DNA of 64,000 nucleotides from Enoplolaimus lenunculus (Eukaryota; Nematoda; Enoplea; Enoplida; Thoracostomopsidae): NCBI GenBank assembly GCA_030248215.1, contig JASANG010001903.1, positions 1-64,000 on the forward strand, in the 5' to 3' direction. The position numbers were made by a program, and so were the translations under genes. The notes beneath the pieces were generated by a model, which ran no database searches, was not told where the DNA came from, and was given only the letters and a program-made list of their open reading frames with translations. Positions 9,801-19,332 of this stretch are shown here, piece after piece. Position 1 is the stretch's first letter. Each line of letters starts with the position of its first letter.

Positions 9801-12587
9801 TTGCAGCCGAACCAACGAGAATCAACGTCAAAATCAGGATCGAAAGATGCAGGCGGTGTATTTGCGAGAAACAGCTGTCATTCAGTAAGTAAAAAATATC
9901 CGGTATTTGTTTTTTGTTTGGTTCAGGTGCCGAAACATTTATCGCAATCGCGGTTTCTGACGCACTTATTAAATAGTTCAACCGAAGTTTGACACCCTGA
10001 AATTTGTTGTTTGGACCCTTTGAATTTTGTTTTGCTATGTCAGCGAACACCCAGTATTTATGGTCAGTCGAGTTGCGAATTTGTGACTTGTTATGTGTCC
10101 CTTTTCATGTAATTTTAAACTGTTCAATATTCAGAACTGTCTTGGAATGGTTCTACGAAGTTGAAATTGAAAACTACATTAATTTTTACGTTTGTTATCA
10201 TCGTTTGGATGCCTCTGTTACGTTATGTGTAATCTCAGCAGTCGTCTCTATTACAGACTCGTCGATCTTTGCCATCTCCAAACGTTACTGGCAATTTTAA
10301 ACCGCAACAACAACTACAACAACAACAACAACAAGCGCGAACAGATAAAGGAAAAGCAGCGCTGGCGCATACCGAAAATGTACCTGAACAACAAGAAACT
10401 AAACCATCGCTGGTTAACGAATTAACTGAATTGTACGCTGCACAACAAGGTATTAAGTTGTGTTTATACACTGGAATTTCGCTAACCCAATACGAGTGGA
10501 GGGGGGCTTTTTCAGAGGTGCCCCAGGTTCATCCAGGGGGATTTGCCGAGTGGAGGCTTTCAATAAATGTCTCCGGGTTAAACCAGGGTAACAAAAATGA
10601 AATGTTTAATTTTTTGAGCAAAATGTTCGCTTAAAAAATGATTTCGTGTTTAAGGCGTTACTTAAACGAAAAAAGTAGCAGATAAGCATTGCCATGGGCA
10701 AATTTGAGCGAATAAGTAGCACAGTCATTGGTGAATTGGTACCGCTCATGTTTCCCACATTTTTTAAATGAAATTGCGAATCCGGTGGGTTTTTTCGAGT
10801 AGGAGCGGCAGGATTGGTCGGTCTCGGTCAAAAAAGCGAGATTAAGACCGAGACCGAGATTCAATTTACCGTGATCGAAACTTTTGGTCTCGGTCTCGAC
10901 CAATTTTTAACCGTCACCGAAACAAAAAAATTTTCTAACAAAAGTTTTGAATATTTTTATTTACTCAGAATTGCCGTTTAATTCATACAATTAAACTGAT
11001 AAATCGCCGCTACACTTTATTTTATTACTTTATCTACCACTTAGGAATGGTGGTACAAACTCTACGATTGAAAAAGTTCACATAACTATCTATAACTCCA
11101 ATAATAACAGACCTTGCGCACATATGAAAATGAACTCAGGCGGATTATATGCGACCATCAGTGCCAATATTAATGCTAACATTAGTTGGTGAACAGCTCT
11201 GCGAGAAGCCCATTCGCTTTGCGTGCGTTGTGCAATTTTATTTACTTTAAATCTAAACCTAAGCCATCCATGTTATAATGTAGTAAGATAATAACTTGAG
11301 GTTTCGCCTCTTTGGTCTCGATTTGCAAACCACCGAGACTCAAGAAACCCCAGACCGGCCAGATCCCGAGACTTGCCGAGACCGAGACCGCCCATCCCTG
11401 ATGGGGGCTGAACCTGGGGGAAGTTGCCGATTGGGGGAGAAAACTTTGGTCTTGTGGGTCCCACACCAGCGCAACGTCACAGACTTGGAATCAAATGCCT
11501 ATGTAAAAATTAAAAAATGCACATCCAGAGCGCAGGACCTGCACCGGGGTTATTCCCGGATTTTTTTTTGCTCTAATGCCCGGATCCGAAGCCAGTATTT
11601 TTCACAGCAGAAATCAGAACCTGAAAAAATAGTATAGCGTTACTCTAAGCGTTTTGGTACAATATGGTATTGTTATTGTACCAGTTGGCGAGGCGATTGG
11701 TACGATAGGCAATTGATACACGACATATTTATCTCTAGTAATTATGCGCTTTTTGTATAGCAAGCTATATATACCTTGGACGTTCTGTTGAGAGGAAAGT
11801 AGTACACACACGGACTGCTTTGCTTTGTGCAGAATATTATAATTTTAATAACGCTTTTAGATATTATTGAAAAAATGGATTTTTGCCAACCTGGGCCGTC
11901 CCATCAAGATAACAACAGTGACGAATACCCACAACTTAATCCGACAATGTTTGGTATGTTTATTTTCTGGTCTAATACATACTAAGTAAGGTCCTTGAGC
12001 ACTTCCTTCCACCGTGTTTGTTCTTATGCGTACGTATGTCTACGCCTAAGTCTTTTCCTAAACATTTACTTAAGCATAGGTCTAAGACTTAATCTCAAAT
12101 TGTAAATGAAACTGTGCAAGATTCCTAAATTTTTTTAAGACGTTCGATGTTATGCGTCAAGTAATATCGGACTTAAGACTGGAGGACGATTTTTTGCCGT
12201 AACCGGATATCCAGTTATACGCCTAGTTATTATTGACTTAATCTTTGTTTTTACACAGGGCTATCGGATTGGGGCGACGAAACCGATGAACTCAGCCGAG
12301 TAATGGCATTATCTCGACAAGAATACTGGAATTCACTCAAAGTTGCGTCAACAACAGCGAAAAATGCCAGCAACGATACTAATCTGGGTAACAATCTGAG
12401 CAACACTGGGCACAATAGCATCGAAGCAAGTAGCAACCAAGTTGAGCCTCGGCTAAGCGCGATCGAGCGCGGCGCATTAGACGAACAAAACTTGTCTCAA
12501 GACTCAAATCCTAATGGTGACGGTAATATGATGCAAGACAGTGCCTCCAGTGAAATGTCTAACGCACGTGGAAACTTGCAATCGTAG
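2426..12587 (+). CDS. OTUD5: OTUD5/DUBA-like deubiquitinase, 11 exons, 5'-incomplete
   Basis: Ovarian-tumour family cysteine protease that cleaves ubiquitin chains. Exons I place: 2426-2562, 4054-4580, 4937-5027, 5815-5879, 6536-6692, 7311-7459, 7866-7994, 9576-9884, 10257-10449, 11861-11953 and 12259-12587 (TAG at 12585). Every junction is GT-AG and the phases match. Recognisable blocks are GYNSDDEHE, the catalytic Asp/Cys block VEDGACLFR, the segment [43 protein letters not shown] (catalytic His), [11 protein letters not shown], and the C-terminal [12 protein letters not shown] with LSRQEYW, matching the OTUD5 tail that contains a ubiquitin-interacting motif. Vertebrate OTUD5 has the same order. 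The Gly/Ala-rich N-terminus with the initiator Met is not found here and should lie upstream. Low-complexity insertions (Asn run, Gln run) sit between the OTU core and the tail. The introns hold several miniature transposons. Identity is secure; the first exon boundary is the weakest part. Confidence 0.93.
2805..3546. mobile_element. hAT-like miniature element (outer), interrupted by another
   Basis: Ends CAGGGTGCGACCGGATATCC and its inverse GGTCGCACCCTG. Flanks ATATATAC and ATATATCA are a likely decayed 8-bp duplication. A second element (2938-3297) is inserted inside. Another CAGGGTTC end with GATATCCGGCTCCGG follows at 3553-3610. Confidence 0.75.
2938..3297 (+). mobile_element. CCGGTTCCGG miniature element (inner copy)
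   Basis: Starts CAGGGTGCAACCGGAATTCC, with repeated CCGGTTCCGGT just inside both ends. The core matches 60686-61045 (inverted) and 63742-64000 closely. The last 30 bp or so of the right end are missing. It lies in an intron of the OTUD5-like gene. Confidence 0.8.
3782..3814. repeat. TA microsatellite
   Basis: A run of alternating T and A in an intron of the OTUD5-like gene. Confidence 0.95.
4054..4580 (+). CDS. OTUD5: OTUD5-like exon with GYNSDDEHE motif
   Basis: A 527-bp exon coding a Ser/Gly/Ala/Val-rich disordered region. It then carries GYNSDDEHE (about 4386-4412), the counterpart of human GYNSEDEYE, where the Ser (S177) is a known CK2-type phosphorylation site needed for activity. The Ser and its acidic followers are kept here. 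Donor GTAAGG follows the GAT codon in phase 0. An internal ATG at 4098 is not needed as a start, because the frame is open back to the acceptor. Confidence 0.85.
4806..4886. repeat. ATT/GTT microsatellite-rich intron segment
   Basis: TTATTATTGTATTATTATTA-type trinucleotide repeats with GTT variants, shortly upstream of the catalytic-Cys exon. Confidence 0.85.
4937..5027 (+). CDS. OTUD5: OTUD5-like exon, catalytic Asp and Cys
   Basis: Starts the OTU fold. It encodes [19 protein letters not shown] followed by [11 protein letters not shown], matching human [19 protein letters not shown]. The Asp and Cys of DGAC are the catalytic residues. Acceptor TTTTGCAG, donor GTACGG, ends in phase 1. Confidence 0.95.
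5348..5741. mobile_element. hAT-like miniature element, GTCTGTTGGCTGG core
   Basis: Begins CAGGATGCAAACCGGAACTG and ends CCAGATGCATCCTG. The core carries GGTGTCTGTTGGCTGCCAAC. The same core is found at 53.5-53.7 kb and at 9170-9440. Intronic; its right end lies only about 70 bp before an OTUD5-like exon. Confidence 0.7.
5815..5879 (+). CDS. OTUD5: OTUD5-like exon, AHQVYGD segment
   Basis: A 65-bp exon reading [20 protein letters not shown] then YM. It matches human [20 protein letters not shown] almost residue for residue. It begins with two bases that complete the split codon, and the donor GTATGC follows in phase 0. Confidence 0.95.
6536..6692 (+). CDS. OTUD5: OTUD5-like exon, OTU core
   Basis: Encodes [19 protein letters not shown] and then [20 protein letters not shown], matching human YFSNYVTEDFTTYINRKRK and NCHGNHIEMQAMAE. 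Acceptor TTTTAG, donor GTACGT, ends in phase 1. The intron downstream holds a repeat shared with 45.7-46.0 kb. Confidence 0.95.
6752..7015 (+). repeat. Dispersed repeat shared with 45.76-46.03 kb
   Basis: The sequence from CGGCACTTTTCTTGAGTATC through CAGTTGGAATGC to GGCGGTTAGG-like sequence is found again at about 45762-46030 with many small differences. Non-coding; family unknown. Intronic. Confidence 0.75.
7311..7459 (+). CDS. OTUD5: OTUD5-like exon, catalytic His
   Basis: Encodes EPINSFHG (first codon split), [18 protein letters not shown] and [11 protein letters not shown]. The His of VHYNSV aligns with the catalytic His of OTUD5. Acceptor TTTTCAG, donor GTAAGT, phase 0 end. Confidence 0.95.
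7735..7778. mobile_element. Terminal fragment of a palindromic miniature element
   Basis: AAGTATAGCGCACCCTAA matches the terminus of the palindromic element at 39307-39444. Only one end is recognised here. Confidence 0.4.
7866..7994 (+). CDS. OTUD5: OTUD5-like exon, helical segment after OTU fold
   Basis: Encodes [20 protein letters not shown] and [20 protein letters not shown]. It matches human EQSLMKNAIKTSEE and [21 protein letters not shown]. It is 43 codons, phase 0 on both sides. Confidence 0.93.
8308..9440. mobile_element. Miniature element split by a tandem-repeat block
   Basis: The left end CAGCGTGCAAAACGGAACTT resembles the starts at 5348 and 53466. The right portion 9170-9440 carries the same GTCTGTTGGCTGG core and ends GGCTGCACCCTG. 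The space between holds the tandem array at 8563-9115. Target duplications are not clear. Confidence 0.5.
8563..9115 (+). repeat. Degenerate tandem repeat, 150-200 bp units
   Basis: Units start near 8563, 8763, 8914 and 9088 (last one partial), each opening with GCTAATTTGCATA-like sequence. Shared phrases are GGTTTTTGGGTGCGAGAAAT, CTGAATAAA, AACCTCCAAAA and TTAGCTAATA. Unit lengths vary through indels, so the array is old. Intronic. Confidence 0.85.
9576..9884 (+). CDS. OTUD5: OTUD5-like exon with Asn-rich insertion
   Basis: It opens with [14 protein letters not shown], comparable to human VARESYLQWLRDQEK. It then runs into Ser/Thr/Asn-rich low-complexity sequence, including an Asn run coded by AAC/AAT repeats near 9680-9705. 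Donor GTAAGT after TCA. The variable middle part is likely a disordered linker. Confidence 0.85.
10257..10449 (+). CDS. OTUD5: OTUD5-like exon with Gln tract
   Basis: Frame and phase fit both neighbours: it starts in phase 0 and ends with one base before GTATTA. It encodes [16 protein letters not shown], then a CAA-rich Gln tract (about 10305-10332) and [15 protein letters not shown]. The ORF stays open past the donor to 10634, but that extension has no similarity and phase requires the splice. Confidence 0.8.
10806..11402. mobile_element. GGTCTCGGTCTCG palindromic miniature element
   Basis: The left end has GGTCGGTCTCGGTC and AAGACCGAGACCGAG. The right end has GAGACTTGCCGAGACCGAGACCGCCC. 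The ends are inverted and rich in GAGACC/GGTCTC motifs around an AT-rich middle. Intronic in the OTUD5-like gene. Confidence 0.65.
11861..11953 (+). CDS. OTUD5: OTUD5-like exon, penultimate
   Basis: Acceptor CTTTTAG, donor GTATGT; two leading bases and one trailing base keep the frame. It encodes [20 protein letters not shown] and ends NPTMF. The final Phe joins the next exon's GLSDW to recreate the FGL(N/S)DW motif of OTUD5. Confidence 0.85.
12259..12587 (+). CDS. OTUD5: OTUD5-like last exon with UIM-like tail
   Basis: It begins [20 protein letters not shown] then QEYWNSLK, the counterpart of human GLNDWDDDEILASVLAVSQQ EYLDSMK. In OTUD5 this is the C-terminal ubiquitin-interacting region. 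A tail of about 75 Ser/Asn-rich residues, longer than the vertebrate tail, ends at TAG 12585-12587. Confidence 0.92.
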
Positions 12588-13135
12588 GCCGACACCCTGT
12601 GTGAGGATTTTTGAGAGCCCATACCGTGCCTATTTCACATGGTATATGGGTCTCGATCTGGTAAATGTGTTAGAGAGTGCAAGTGTATGATTTTCATGAT
12701 GTATTTGCGGATAATTTTAAATTGATATTTTGCAAGCGGGATTCGGGCAATTTGATTTGGTTCGTATTAAAATAGAAATTGGCGAGCTATAGTTGGTGTG
12801 TGGTGACCATAGCTTTATCCTTGTTCGCGAAGTAAAAGTTGTAATTACACTTTCCGCTGATATGGCGTTTCTATTAAAATATATGAATGAATCATGATGT
12901 GCGCAGATAATTGATTGCCTTGTGTAACATTGGATTTGCAATACCTGAATACTAGATCGCATATATTGATATTGTAGAGTGTTGTATTGGGATTTCTGAA
13001 GGAACTAAAATTATGAAGGGACTAAACGTACTAAAAATTGCAATCAGCGATAATGATACACTTAATTTCTAATTTTAAAAAGTCCGAAGTCAGAGCTCGA
13101 AGTTTTTGTTTCTTATTTTTCTTATTGTAAAATAG
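12588..13135. other. 3' flank of the OTUD5-like gene
   Basis: AT-rich sequence after the stop codon, presumably the 3' UTR and downstream. I see no convincing AATAAA before the first transposon at 13136. Confidence 0.4.
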
Positions 13136-13897
13136 CAGGGTGCAATCGGATATGAATTTACCGGAACCGAATCCGTGTAATAAATTTTTTACCGAAACCG
13201 AATATTAACTGGGTTTATCATCTGAATTAGTGCACTGGTTGAAGCACTTCAGTCGCACAACATAAAATTATGTTTATTGAATTACAATTAATGGTTAGCT
13301 TGAATTATTGATTTGTACTGCAGTGAATCAAAACTTGAATTTCTTGATTACCAGAAATGCGATAGCAGCAAAATGTTTCGGATGCTCTCTAGTAAAAAGC
13401 AATTTTTGAAATACGGAACCGTCACCGCAAATTTCAGGCATCCGGTAAGCAGGGTGCATCTGGAATTCATGTTTCGGCATTTTTTCACCTTCCGGTTCCG
13501 ATAAATTTTTACCGGAATTAAAAATTCTGGTTTTAAAATTTGGTCGGTGAAATTTAAGATATGTTATTAAAAATTAACGATTAAAATTAAATAGATTTCA
13601 TTAGTTAGTAGTATAGTATATAAACCTTTACAAATCGTCAAAAAAAATTCATCGAAGGTATATTTCGCTTCCGTGGATTATGAAAAGTTAAAATACAACA
13701 GATAAAGTGAATTCCTATCGCCAACTAGGGTTAATTCACCAATAATATTGCAAAAAAAGAAAATTAAAATGAATTTTTTTCGGTCGCATGTGTCTTATTT
13801 TCCGATAATTTTTTCAAATTCCGGTTCCGGTAAATGTAATTGCAGTTGCGCCCTGCCGGTAGGTTTATACCGAATCCGGATATCCGGTTGCACCCTA
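13136..13897. mobile_element. hAT-like miniature element (outer) with nested copy
   Basis: Begins CAGGGTGCAATCGGATATG and ends CCGGATATCCGGTTGCACCCTA. Flanked by TAAAATAG (13128-13135) and TGAAATAG (13898-13905), an 8-bp duplication with one mismatch. Interrupted by 13450-13855. Confidence 0.85.
13450..13855. mobile_element. hAT-like miniature element (inner)
   Basis: Begins CAGGGTGCATCTGGAATTC and ends GCAGTTGCGCCCTG. The target duplication is CCGGTAAG (13442-13449) and CCGGTAGG (13856-13863), and sits inside the outer element's own CCGG repeat. The core is related to 61070-61402. Confidence 0.85.
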
Positions 13898-13905
13898 TGA
13901 AATAG

Positions 13906-14892
13906 TGCAGGTTGCTACCCTTAACCAAAAGTATTTTCTGAACTTGGAACATGGTCGTAGCCAGATTTTTTTGTTGAAATCATTTCAAAGCTTTCAATTT
14001 AACGTTGAACTGTATTTTTATATGTTAGCAGTCATCTGTTGTAGGTGACCGTTAAATATGTACATTCTAAATGCAGTTGGTTCAATACATTTTGCTTTAT
14101 GTTTCGTGAACAATGTTACGTACGTTTTTTGTTGTTAATGTTTGCAATAACCATTTATGTACATATAATATTGGAATTTCTATTTCGCTTTTGTATAGTA
14201 ACCTACTGTCAATGGGTTTTTTTCGTTGGGGATTGCGCTTTCGTAATGTATGCTTAATTTAAAAAATGGATGCGTGCATCAGTGTTGTGAGAAAATTTTG
14301 AGATGGTTGGAATTGGAATCCCAGATTGCCGAGGGCCGAGCACAGGTTTCACTTAACAAACCTAATTTTTCTTATTTACATTGAAAACCAACGTGTCTTT
14401 CAACCAATGAGGTCTAACACTGCCGCGACTTTCTCTGGTATATGTGTTATTCAGCGAAAATATGTAGGTACGCGCTTTTGTGTATGGGATACTGTTTGTT
14501 TAGAACGCGGAAGTCATTTATTTATAACTGTCGAAGTTGTTTTAGTTGCTATCAGTGTCGTGCTTAAGCCCCCCATGCCTCCCGAATGGAGTCTCCTCGC
14601 CTCCCCTTCCTCCAGTCACAAAATTGTAAAACAGGCATTTTCCACATCAGACATTAATTTTTCTTAATAAATATCGTCTGGTATCTCGCTTTCCTCGCCA
14701 AATTCATTCACTATTCTTCTCCGTTGGATGTATTAGTTGCTCAGACATACAATTTTTTCACATTGACTTGGAGGTCTGGCAATGTCTTTAGGGCACCTCA
14801 CATTGATATTGGAGTTTGTTGGTCTCACACACCATAGGCTCGGCACCAATTCAGATAAACAATTTTTAACTCAACGGTTAGTAAAACGAGGC
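13906..14892. other. Gene-free stretch
   Basis: Mixed AT-rich sequence. Short open frames exist (for example 14326-14667) but show no family features or splice context. No repeat family recognised. Confidence 0.4.
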
Positions 14893-15462
14893 TCTAGGAG
14901 TAGATAAAATACCGCGGTTTTACCCCCCTTTCCCCAACCCCACGTGGAAATGGTGGGATCCGGTTTACCCCAGTGGGTGAGTGTAAAGGTCCGGTTTGCC
15001 CCCGTGGGTGTGCGGTTTTAAACCAGAGGGGAATTTATGGGCAATTTTTGGCAAAACGAGGTCATGTGGATGCATTCCCTAAATTGTAGAGAAACGTTTC
15101 AAATGCTTAACCTGAAATGCTACCTCAATAAGGTGATCCGATTCCATCAACTTCTACAGTACAGCCATATGACGGTAAATCAGAAACCAAAAGGAAAACA
15201 GCAGATAACAATCCACCCGGTATTAAACTATATCAGGCACAAAGTTCAATAATTTTCATTAGTTCAATACCAAACGCACAGTTGTCATCTGAACGTTGCT
15301 TATATGTATGCAGTTTTCCTAGCAAAGTTTGTCAACGTTTGCAACATTCAGCCGTAATCAAAACGCTTCAACACTACAAATCACTTAGAACTGGTAAACA
15401 TTTCTGTTCTTAATTTACGGAATGCGTATTCAACAACAATATGAAATCAACACGTGTTGCTA

Positions 15463-15960
15463 TATCCGAAAAGGGTTTTCCCAAAGTGACAATCTCAAAT
15501 CATGCTTGAACTACATGTCATCTCAAAAGTTGCTGGTAAAAGTTTCATCACGGCAGATTTTAAACAGTCTATCAAAATGGCATTGGAACACGGACAATTG
15601 TATATTATTGCCAGAGGACGAATTGGATTTTTATGTAAATTCAACAAGCCTATTGGACTTACGCCTTGGAACTCAAACGGCTATTATTTAGTGGTAAACA
15701 GAACCTTATTCCATATCCGGAAAAGGTTTTCCCAAAGTGACAATCTCAAATCATATGCTTGAACTACATGTCATCTCAAAAGTTGCTGATAAAAGTTTCA
15801 TCACGGCAAATTTCAAACATGTTATCAAAATGGCATTGGAACATGGACAATTGTATGTTATTGCCAGAGGACGAATTGGATTTTTATGCAACTTCAACAA
15901 GCCTGTGAACTTACGCCTTGGAACTCAAGCGGCTATTATTTAGTGGTAAACAAAACCTTA
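15463..15960 (+). repeat. Tandem duplication (about 250 bp x 2) inside the Polinton-like fossil
   Basis: Sequence from about 15463 repeats from about 15712, starting TATATCCGAAAAGGGTTTTC in the first copy and CATATCCGGAAAAGG in the second. The protein relic it carries is not from a family I recognise. The copies are roughly 90% alike, so the duplication came later than the element's insertion or preceded its decay only slightly. Confidence 0.85.
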
Positions 15961-16554
15961 ACGCAGGACACTGACATTATCTGCCTCGTCATCAAACAGG
16001 ATAGGAACGTGCAAATGTACAGTAGAAAAGAATTCTCAGACTTTCAAGAATCTAGTCGTTTGAATTGAGTCATATCGGTAGTGTGCATTGCTTTGTCTTG
16101 TAAATGTATATATTATTCGAATTCCACTGCGGTTATTTAACTGAACCTCAAATGTGAGTAAGTCAAAATCGTGTAATTCAGTATAAAAAATTTTATGTTA
16201 AATTGAGGTTATTTTAATAAAATAGTTAATTAATCGGATTACATTTCGCTTTAGTTAATTTCAATTAGCGTAAAGACTTTTTCTATTTCCTGATTATTAA
16301 CTATGATTTTTGTGTATTAACGAGAAAGTGACATTTTAAAAGTTAAGCCTAGAGCAGAAATAATTTGTACTCCATTTATTTGCGTAATACCTATTATGCT
16401 GCGTTTATGTCTTTGTGTAATTGGTATTAAATCCAAAAGAAAGTAATTACACGTGCGTTTGGTTTTGAACTAATGAAAATTTATTTGTCAAAATTCTGGA
16501 AACGCCGAGTTTTTACATTGCTCATTAGATTAAACTTGTACTCTACAGTTTTGG

Positions 16555-17340
16555 GGATACATCCGCGTGACACCAATTTAACCTTTGTGCCCGATATTGT
16601 TTAATGCCGAGGGGCTGGTTATCTTCTGGTTTGCTTTTTGTTTTCTGATTTACCGTCGGATGGCTGTACTGCAGAACTTGAACTTGATGTCATTGGATCA
16701 CCTGTTTTACTTTACATTTTTGGTTAAGCATTTGAAACTTTTCCTCCCTAGCTTAGGGGATGTATCCACGTGACTTTATTTTGAACTTGTATGTGATGTA
16801 ATTTATTTCTTGTTCATACCAGATGTTTCTCGCCTTCTCGGATTTACTTGCTGTCCGGCGGCTGTACTGCAAAACTTGATGATATTGAACCACCTGTTTT
16901 GAGTGTATATTTCTGGTTAAGCAGTTGAACTATTTCTTACGCAAATTTTGAGTTGCATGCACATACCTCAAATTTGAAATTTTGAGTTATATTGTGATTG
17001 TTTTAAAGTTGTTTCCAATGTGAGCTTTAATTGTGCAATAGAATAAATTCGTGAATACAACTGCATATCAGAAAATAATTTTAAAAACTGTGCGATTGAT
17101 TACCTGATTTATTTTTAGTCAACCTTTGTTAACTTTATTCTACAATAATATTGTGCACCTGGTGTGCTGTATAAGGGCACTACTTTCTAATTCATTGCCA
17201 AATTCCTGGAGATTCCTCCACGTGACCATTTTAAATATATTTCTTGTGACAGTAGTTGCACATGTTTTATTGTAACCTATGTAATTTGTCGTTCTCCGCA
17301 GCTTCAGGAATGTAGTAATGATATGAGTTATAGTTTGACC
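16555..17340 (+). repeat. Degenerate repeats in the fossil's interior
   Basis: The phrases GGATACATCCGCGTGAC, GGATGTATCCACGTGAC and GATTCCTCCACGTGAC occur at about 16555, 16757 and 17210. The first two are followed by related sequence of about 200 bp that includes GGCTGTACTGCARAACTTGA and CACCTGTTTT. Confidence 0.65.
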
Positions 17341-18547
17341 GTAGTTTCTCCGCACTTTAATTGCAGTTCATGTTTGAACGCGTGAATTTGTTTAGAACCA
17401 ATTTTGTTATCTTGACTGTTTACCACACTGATTGTACCAAATGAATTATGAGACCAAGTTGTAGACCAGATCAAAACCAATCAAAAATATATGCAAAAGT
17501 GGTGGGTAATTGTTTCTCAGCTATATTTAAAATGAAGTGCTAACTTGTACATCAAATTTTAATTCTATGACAATGAATGGGATTATCATTTGCACATTCA
17601 CAATATGGGACCTGAAATTGTGCATCAGCAGCAACAAAAAACTGCTGAGAGAGCTGAACGATTATTAGATTAAATGACAGAAAAGCATCGGGGCAACTGC
17701 TGAGCGGGTTCTTTTGACTGTAAAATGCAGCGAAAAGTGCATGTGGTGTCTCGATCCAAACGAAACATGGGTGATTACTAGAAAATTGGTCGCAGATGGG
17801 GCATAGAGGTTACGCATGGTGTATATATTTAACTAAAAAATTATAGAGATATGCTTTACAACTGTGACTTGTGTTTCAAATCGTTCACAAACTTGCGAGA
17901 TTTAATAAAACATTTTAAAAACGCACACCATTCTGTATCCAAAACATTTGTCCTGCTTGTGACAAACAGTTTCGTTGCGCAGACAGTTTGCTGCAGTCGT
18001 AAAAGACATGCTCGTGCACCAACAGCAACATAACAGCCCTTCAAAAAAGTCACCAACTTGGCCAAAACGCAGCGGCAAATTATTGGACAATTAACTGAGA
18101 TTCGGTACGCTCAAAATGTCGCCCCTTCAATATTATCATCGTCTGATCTACGTGCAGTTATGCCAACAGCATCGTCTCGTCGAACCTCAATCCCTCCCTA
18201 GAATTCCCCAATTAGTGTGCGTCGCGTCTTGGTCTCTTTCACCTCAGCTTGGTATAACTAATGAACACTCTTTCCGAACAAGCAGATGCCGCTCTTGCTT
18301 AATAGGCAATGAAGTAAGCAGATTTGAACATATCATTTTTAGTTTTACGTACGTGAATATAGCGATGACATGAACAAATTTAAGCATTTTGCCAAAAAAA
18401 TTGTCCCCACATTCCTATCTCTGATGCAAACCCGCGCCCCCACCACACCCACTGGTGGAAAATCGGACCTCCAAACCCCCCACTGTGGCCAAACCGGACC
18501 CCCACCACCCCCGCGTGGGGGGTAAAGGGTTTTTATTTACTGCTAGG

Positions 18548-18914
18548 GCTAAAAATTAATTAAAATTAGCTTAAGGTAAATGTTGTATTGTGTTATTATA
18601 TGTACTCATTGATGGTTAAATTTCTTTCTATTTGTTTATCGTATGAGGAATGTTGAAAAAGTCATTTGACCGGTTTCGGTTTTTCACCAACGTTATTCCT
18701 TTTGTGACGTTAGAACATTAGTTCTCGTCAATTCTTAAGCCAAATTAATATACAGTAGATTTATATACGCTGTGGTTCTTGTTTTTTTCCAATATGCATA
18801 CCGCTTTCCTCAGCTGCCAACCTTTGAGTGCTATGTCACCGCTTTAGCTTCATTAGTCAGTGTATGAACTGTCAACACTAATAGTTATATTTTGGGAAAT
18901 CTGCAGTTTGGTGG
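18548..18914. other. Gene-free stretch
   Basis: AT-rich sequence between two transposon fossils; nothing recognised. Confidence 0.4.
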
Positions 18915-19332
18915 CAGGATGCAATAGGAATTACAATTTGCCGGAATTGGAATTTAACAACTTACCGGAATCGGAACCCGAAAGTGAAAATAACATGCCA
19001 CCAAAAATGATTTTCATTTTCTTTTTTGCTTTATTGATGAAATACCCTGAGTTGAAGATAGGCATTCACTTAATCTGCTGTATTTTTGATTTTCCTTATC
19101 CATGGAAACGAAATCTGCCTCGATGGTTTATCTTCGGTGATTGTCAAGGTTTACATACTGTACTAATTAAACTTATTGTATTTTTATCGTTATAAATTGA
19201 ACAAGTGGCTGTAAAAAGCCTCTTAAAAGTTAACAATTTAGAAACGACAAATTTCAAATTCCGGTGAAAATTTACTGGAACCGAAACCAGAGGGTAAAAT
19301 AAGGCCGGAACCGGAATTGCGGTTGCACCCTG
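18915..19332. mobile_element. hAT-like miniature element
   Basis: Begins CAGGATGCAATAGGAATTAC and ends GGAATTGCGGTTGCACCCTG. Flanks TTTGGTGG and CTTGTGGC may be a decayed target duplication. The core is related to the copy at 56305-56546. Confidence 0.75.

Larger units (their letters stand above)
14899..18541. mobile_element. Polinton/Maverick-derived fossil, 3.6 kb
   Basis: The termini read AGTAGATAAAATACC and, inverted, AGTAAATAAAAACCC. The inverted repeats run about 150-165 bp (14899-15060, 18385-18541) with shared GTCCGGTTTGSCC and GTGGG blocks. Flanks TCTAGG (14893-14898) and GCTAGG (18542-18547) are a 6-bp duplication with one mismatch. AGT ends plus a 6-bp duplication are the hallmark of Polintons. 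At 3.6 kb it is far shorter than whole Polintons (15-20 kb), so it is an internally deleted derivative. Contents include a tandemly duplicated coding relic (15463-16068), degenerate repeats (16555-17340) and a C2H2-like zinc-finger relic (17851-18033). It is broken in several places, and the diverged termini suggest considerable age. No capsid, polymerase or integrase portion is recognised. Confidence 0.65.

Noticed and set aside
10450-10634. Extension of the Gln-rich OTUD5-like exon to a stop at 10634.
   Set aside because: A GT donor at 10450 restores phase to the next exon, and the extension has no similarity; at most it is an intron-retention form.
15422-16068. A helicase-like reading of HGQLYV in the fossil's duplicated relic.
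   Set aside because: The match to Pif1-type HGQLYVALSR is a few residues only, with no other helicase motifs around it.
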